Translations under genes and position numbers: made by a program
Source: Orbilia blumenaviensis
Taxonomy: Eukaryota > Ascomycota > Orbiliomycetes > Orbiliales > Orbiliaceae
Length of the DNA stretch: 64,000 bases
Direction of reading: 5' to 3'
Assembly: GCA_036872755.1 (NCBI GenBank)
Contig: JAVHNS010000014.1
Location: 744,001-808,000, forward strand
Notes under the pieces: model-generated
Databases searched by the model: none
Seen by the model: the letters and a program-made list of their open reading frames with translations, nothing else
Told to the model about the DNA's origin: nothing
Shown: positions 59,674 through 64,000 of the stretch, piece after piece
How the letters are laid out: every line of letters starts with the position of its first letter
Position numbering within the stretch: position 1 is the first letter of the stretch

Positions 59674-60483
59674 TCACCCCTCCGCCTCTTCCTTCTTCGC
59701 GTCCTGAACAACCGACGTATCCCCTTCCTCCTCCTCTTCAGACCCAGTACCACTAGACCCGGTACCGCTCACCTCTTCCTCCTCTTCTTCTTCTTCTTCG
59801 TCCCCCTCCTCTTCCTCTTCACTCCCACTAACCCCAACCTCCACCTCCCTCCTCCTAACAACCCGATCACACCTCCCAACCCTCTCATCCCACTCCGCAA
59901 AGCACTCATTAACCCCTTCAACCCCAACCTCATACCACCTCTCCAAAACCCTCAAACTCCTCTTCCTCAACTCCGCCATCTCCCTCCCCTGCACCTCCTG
60001 CATAACCGCCAATTTATCAACCCTGGGCTGCAGCTCAATAAGCTTTATAGAAAGATCAACGTCGGGAATAGTAATATCCCTCAAAGACACCAGCTGAGAA
60101 GTAACGGATTGTATCTGTGTTGCAGAAGATAGTGTTATACTAGCTTTTTCTTCAATCGATAAACCCCCCGAAGGGGGAGGTTGGGTTGAAGGGAGGATAT
60201 CTATGAATATTTCGGGGTATAAAGCGTGAAGGGATAAGAGGTCATGGACGGGTTTTGAATGGTTCGCGAGACGGGTTAGTGCTGCTTCTAGGGCTGAGAG
60301 GCGGGCGCGGATGGAGTGGTCGCGGTGGTTGATTTTGGCGGCGTGGAGGGAGAGTGGGGTTGAGGTGTTTTGGGGGTTGAGGAGTGGGGTGCCGACGAGG
60401 GCGTGTTCGATGCGGGAGAGGCGGTTGGAGAGGGAGGAGAGGGTTTGGAGGGCGAGGGATTCGGTTGTTTGGAGGGATTGCAT
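59674..60483 (-). CDS. ro-10: Dynactin subunit p24 / nuclear distribution RO-10-like
   Basis: Single exon, 269 codons. The protein is helical and coiled-coil throughout and resembles Neurospora RO-10, the fungal relative of dynactin p24, which is needed for dynein-driven nuclear distribution. Family-like blocks are LSSLSNRLSRIEHALVG at the N-terminus, RARLSALEAALTRLANHSKP, LLSLHALYPEIF, and the well-conserved IKLIELQPRVDKLAVMQEVQ with ELRKRSLRVLERWYEVGVEG, VNECFAEWDERV. The last 60 residues are a Glu-rich tail encoded by CTC/TTC repeats. Assignment rests on remembered family patterns, not a search. It is divergent from PET191, with 360 nt between the start codons. Confidence 0.72.
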   Translation of the reverse strand: MQSLQTTESLALQTLSSLSNRLSRIEHALVGTPLLNPQNTSTPLSLHAAKINHRDHSIRARLSALEAALTRLANHSKPVHDLLSLHALYPEIFIDILPSTQPPPSGGLSIEEKASITLSSATQIQSVTSQLVSLRDITIPDVDLSIKLIELQPRVDKLAVMQEVQGREMAELRKRSLRVLERWYEVGVEGVNECFAEWDERVGRCDRVVRRREVEVGVSGSEEEEEGDEEEEEEEEEVSGTGSSGTGSEEEEEGDTSVVQDAKKEEAEG

Positions 60484-60843
60484 TGTTTCTTCTTCTTCTT
60501 CTTCTTCTTCTTTTTTTTACTCTGTTCGATTGGTGATGATGGAGATGATGGCGATGATGGTGGTGATGGTGTTTAATGATAGTGAAGGTGGTGATGGTGG
60601 TGGGTAGAGGTGGTGGTGGTGAGGTGAGGTTGGAAGCTTAAGCTCTGATAGCTTGATAGCTTGATATTAGCTTGTTTCCTTACTAAGAGCTGGCGGTGGT
60701 CTGATTGTGTTGGTAACTAACTTATTTAGCAGAACTATTAACTATTTCTCTTCGCCTCGGCCCGTTTTCGCATTCTTGCCTACTAACTACTCTTCCTCCA
60801 ACCAAACCAACCGGAACCAACCAACCAGAACAAACACATAATA
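60484..60843. promoter_or_regulatory. Divergent promoter between RO-10-like and PET191 genes
   Basis: Only 360 nt separate the two start codons, so both promoters and 5' UTRs must lie here or overlap. It holds a TTC repeat next to the RO-10-like start and GATGGTGGTGAT repeats. Confidence 0.6.
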
Positions 60844-61539
60844 ATGCCGTCCTCCTGCAAAGAACTCCGTATGTTCCATATCCTCCCCCCTCTCTCCTTT
60901 ATCACCGAATAGCAAACATACCGAATAGCAGACTAATTGTATATATATATCAAATTTCCTAGGATCCGCCGTCGTCGAATGCCTGCGCACATCCGACTGT
61001 ATCGCCAAGCAAGGATACTCGCCCGCAGAGTGCATACGGATGCCGCTGAAGGAGCAGTTGCCGACGCAGTGTCAGCAGCTGTTGCACGCTTATGGTGAAT
61101 GCAAGTTGAGTTTATTCATTTATTTATTTATTTCACATTCTCTTTCATTTGGTTTTGGTGGTTTTTTTTTTTGGAGTTGACTGACGGGTTTTTTCTGGGG
61201 TGGAACCGGCTTAGGAGACGGAATATTGATATGAGGTATCGGTTTCGGGTATGGTTATTCTCTTGGTTGATTATGTTATTGGGGGGGCGTGGTGATAGTT
61301 TACTAACTGGTGTATTTTAACATATAGGGAAATAACGTAATTACCACCCCCAGTTACCACCTTTTGATATAACAAATACCAGACAAATACTAAAAATAAC
61401 GATTGATTCACAGCCCCTCGGGACCGCGCAAGAACTACACCAGACCCAGGAGAGCGTTCCGCAGCTATACGGCGGCAGGCCGGCGTTGCCGCCTATGCCG
61501 GGCACGAATGGGGATGATGAGGAGAAGAAGAGGGAATGA
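60844..61539 (+). CDS. PET191: Cytochrome c oxidase assembly protein Pet191
   Basis: Small mitochondrial protein required for assembly of respiratory complex IV (COA5 in humans). Four exons: 60844-60868, 60963-61104, 61215-61248, 61414-61539, totalling 108 codons. The spliced protein starts MPSSCKELRSAVVECLRTSD and has the family's cysteine pattern: CKEL, VECLRTSDC, SPAEC, PTQC and YGECKRRNIDMRYRFR, with twin CX9C-type spacing. The tail has QLYGGRPALPPMPG. Exons of 25 and 34 nt explain why no long open frame marks it. The third exon is fixed by the joint CK/RRNIDMRYRFR. Confidence 0.93.
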
Positions 61540-61933
61540 AGGAATGGAAGGAGAGGAGAGGATTTTAGCGTAGGATGGATAGGATGGGAGGTGTGTGTTA
61601 TTTTTTATACGGGTTTTCTTTTTCTTTGGTAAAATATCGGGTTTTGGTGAGTATCTATATATCTGTTATTATTGTTGAGACTAGTTTTGGTGCTAATTGT
61701 CTGGTTGTGGTAGTTTTTCTGTTGTATCGGTATTATGTATTATATTTGCTTTACCACGATGATGATGATATAAAAGAACGAGAAAGACGACGCTCGTGGG
61801 GCTCGAAATGCGAGGATGTACATATACATATATATCTCTCTCTGTACAAAAAAAGCACACCAATCTTTCTTCACACTCGAGCTTCTTTAAATCCCTGGGA
61901 AGGGAAGGCGCAATGCAATAATTACACAGCTGT
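61540..61933. other. Convergent intergenic region, PET191 and SDR
   Basis: 394 nt between the two stop codons; T-rich, no gene seen. Confidence 0.5.
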
Positions 61934-63131
61934 TTAGATGACGGTGTACCCGCCGTCGATTCTGATATCCGCGCCTATATATATATATTCACGGTTATTA
62001 GTATTAACACTCAAAGAATTTTAAGTTTTTTTTGGAGGTTGAAGAGGGGGGGTGGTAGGTAGGTTACCGGTTGTGTAGCTGCTGGCGTCGCTGGCGAGGT
62101 ATACCACCGCTCCCATCAGGTCCACCGGATTCCCCATCCTTCCGGCGGGGATCCTTGATACCCAGTTATTATACAACTCCGGCTGCTCGTCGATAATCTA
62201 TTCCAAAAGCAAGAATAAGTCAGCATCCACCACCACCAACAAAGACAAAAACCGAATATATAATATATATATATATATATATATAAAAATAAAGTACCTT
62301 CTGCGTCAAAGCAGTCATCATATACCCCGGACTAATACAGTTAACTCTAATCCCATGCTCCGCCCACTCCACCGCAAAACTCGCCGCCAACTGCCTAACC
62401 GCCGCCTTACTAGCATTATAAGGCGCCTGCGCCTGCGGAACATTAACAGCAGTACCGCTCATACTCCCCACCATAATAATACTCCCTCCCCTTTTCTTCT
62501 TCAAAATCCATTCCTTTGCAACCTCCACCGCGCAGAGATATGTACCATCGACATTAACACCCCATAGTTTTTGGATTCTGGGGAGGGGGTACTCCTCCGC
62601 TTTGAAATTTTCCACAAAACCCGCTGATGTTACGAGGACATCTATTCCCGAAGGATGATTATGTGGTTGAATGATTTCTTCAAAGGTTTTGGAGACGGAT
62701 ATGGGATCTGAGACGTCGCAGGTGTGGGCTGTTACTTTTGGAGGTGGTAAAGTAGGGTTCGCGGCGGTATAGTTGGTTGTCAGGGTTTCTGCTGAGGATC
62801 TGGCTTCGGTGCCGTTGAGGTCGAGGATTGCGACGTTCGCGCCGGATTCTATGAAGGCTTGGCACATTGTGTAGCCTAGTCTGTTTTTTTTTTTTTATTT
62901 TATTTTATGTATATTAAAAAGATGATTAGATATTGTTACGGTTGTATAGAAAAGTTTGGGGAAATGGAAGGGAATGGAACTGGGATTGGAGTACCCTCTT
63001 GCCCCGCCGGTGACGACGCATGTCTTCCCTTCCAGGCTGAAGATTGAAAGGGTGCGCTTCTGCGGCTGCGGTGCCTCTGCTGCTGCTGCTGCTGCGGAGG
63101 TTGTTGGTGGGATGGTGGTTGACGACGACAT
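61934..63131 (-). CDS. Short-chain dehydrogenase/reductase (polyol/sorbose reductase-like)
   Basis: Classical SDR of the fungal group that includes sorbose reductase, arabinitol and NADP-mannitol dehydrogenases; the exact substrate is not determinable. Exons on the minus strand: 63131-62995, 62880-62298, 62197-62068, 61974-61934, totalling 296 codons. An Ala/Pro-rich N-terminus of about 30 residues precedes FSLEGKTCVVTGGARGLGY, the nucleotide-binding TGGxxGxG motif. Asp in AILDLNG ends strand beta-2, followed by CDVSD, the catalytic Ser in MVGSMSG, and YNASKAA with the Tyr and Lys (about residue 200). RVNCISPGYMMTALTQ and a terminal IRIDGGYTVI complete the fold. Intron 2 contains a long TA array. 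Confidence 0.92.
62262..62286. repeat. (TA)n repeat inside SDR intron 2
   Basis: About 12 TA units within the 100-nt second intron (62297-62198) of the SDR gene. Confidence 0.85.
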
Positions 63132-64000
63132 TTTTTTTAATTGTTTTATATATGGTTGTGTCTTGAATTTGTATATTGTAGTTTTATATACGGTGTGTAT
63201 AAAAACTGGTCCTGTCCAGAAGGAGGGAGGGAGGGATGGATGGGAGGGAAAACCTGGTTTATTATAGATAAAAACCAAAAAAATCGCGGGGAATCAATAT
63301 ATATGTGATATTACATCAAACCAGCCAGCGCGCGGGGAATGGCCGGGTGCCGTCGACGTATCAAAAAAAATACACAATTGGTTTTTTTTTTTTCTAAAGG
63401 GAAATGATCTGATCTGGGGGAAACCACCGCTTTCGGGTATATTACTAGGTACCTAGGTTAAGGATATGGGTATGCAAGTCCAAATGATTTAAGATATTTC
63501 TTAGGTTGTTTGGTTCAAGCTTCCAGAAAAAAAAAAAAAGGAATATAGCGGGGTGGAGGGGTTCGATACGGGGGATCCCTTTGCTAACATGTTCTTTAAT
63601 TCTTGGCTTTTTGTCTTCTTTTTATCTCCGCATTTTGGGTATGTACAGATAGATATAAGTGATAACTAACTAGTTAAACAGGCGAGACGCCGAAAAAACC
63701 ATTCAGATTGGTTTCTATATCCCCACTCCTCCCTCCTCCTCCTCCTCCGCAGTCTCTCCGGCGGTCACAAAACGAGCTACCATCACGGTGTCATGCCGGA
63801 AAGAAAAAGATAGAGAGAGAGGGAGAAAGACATGGCATCGACGGGTTGTGGATCTTTAAAAACGGGGTTTTTGTGGAGAAAAAAGCTTAAGAAATTGGGG
63901 TGGACTCGAGACGGGGGTTTCTTCGGGCTCCTATCTATGCACTATGCAATTATTTAACTAACCGTTTTGGGTAAATTTGCCTGCGATAGCGCTGTGCATG
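63132..64000. other. Right-end region, no gene recognised
   Basis: SDR promoter and beyond. It has A/T tracts and the palindromic CTAGGTACCTAG at 63446-63457. No gene is supported to the window end. Confidence 0.5.

Overview
The window is a stretch of nuclear genome from a filamentous ascomycete fungus (Pezizomycotina). The genes carry short spliceosomal introns (about 50-170 nt) with GT(A/G)NGT-type donors and, in several, a clear CTAAC/TACTAAC branch site. The gene set is typical of that group: an ApsA/Num1-like cortical protein, a RO-10-like dynactin subunit, a Sho1 osmosensor, a DUF4246 protein, Spt8, Vps34, Cwc24, Pet191, transaldolase. Intergenic DNA is long (up to 8.3 kb), AT-rich and full of poly(A/T), TA, pyrimidine and tetranucleotide repeats. 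I could not fix the order; Orbiliomycetes or Pezizomycetes would fit but that is a guess. No bacterial genes, CRISPR, rRNA or convincing tRNA genes were seen.

Layout: 1.7-6.9 kb (+) an NFX1-type zinc-finger SF1 helicase (ZNFX1/Hrr1-like); 7.7-10.3 (+) SAGA subunit Spt8; 11.1-13.3 (+) DUF4246 protein; 14.0-16.2 (-) steryl ester hydrolase-type lipase; 17.7-21.0 (-) Vps34 PI 3-kinase; 21.5-22.6 (-) Cwc24; 22.6-27.3 long pyrimidine-rich gap; 27.3-33.0 (+) Num1/ApsA-like protein with a large EKIVEVPV repeat array and a PH domain; 34.5-36.9 (-) TcdA/Tcd1-like E1-fold enzyme; 38.7-40.0 (-) Sho1; 40.0-48.4 gene-poor desert; 48.4-49.8 (+) transaldolase; 50.9-51.7 (-) orphan; 51.7-56.9 gene-poor region with decayed coding fragments; 56.9-58.8 (+) vacuolar amino-acid transporter; 59.7-60.5 (-) RO-10/p24-like dynactin subunit; 60.8-61.5 (+) Pet191; 61.9-63.1 (-) short-chain dehydrogenase.

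The genes are mostly unrelated housekeeping functions and do not form a pathway cluster. Two (the Num1-like and RO-10-like proteins) belong to dynein-dependent nuclear and mitochondrial positioning, but 27 kb apart. Exon models were worked out by hand for all multi-exon genes, and the summed exons of each come to a whole number of codons. I found no convincing new multi-gene system. The better leads are: a DUF4246 protein that seems to have lost its putative metal-binding residues, 36-residue tandem repeats in the helicase tail, a near-identical 24-nt direct repeat flanking the helicase gene, a 73-nt highly palindromic element at 43.1 kb, and duplicated and decayed coding relics at 54-55.4 kb.
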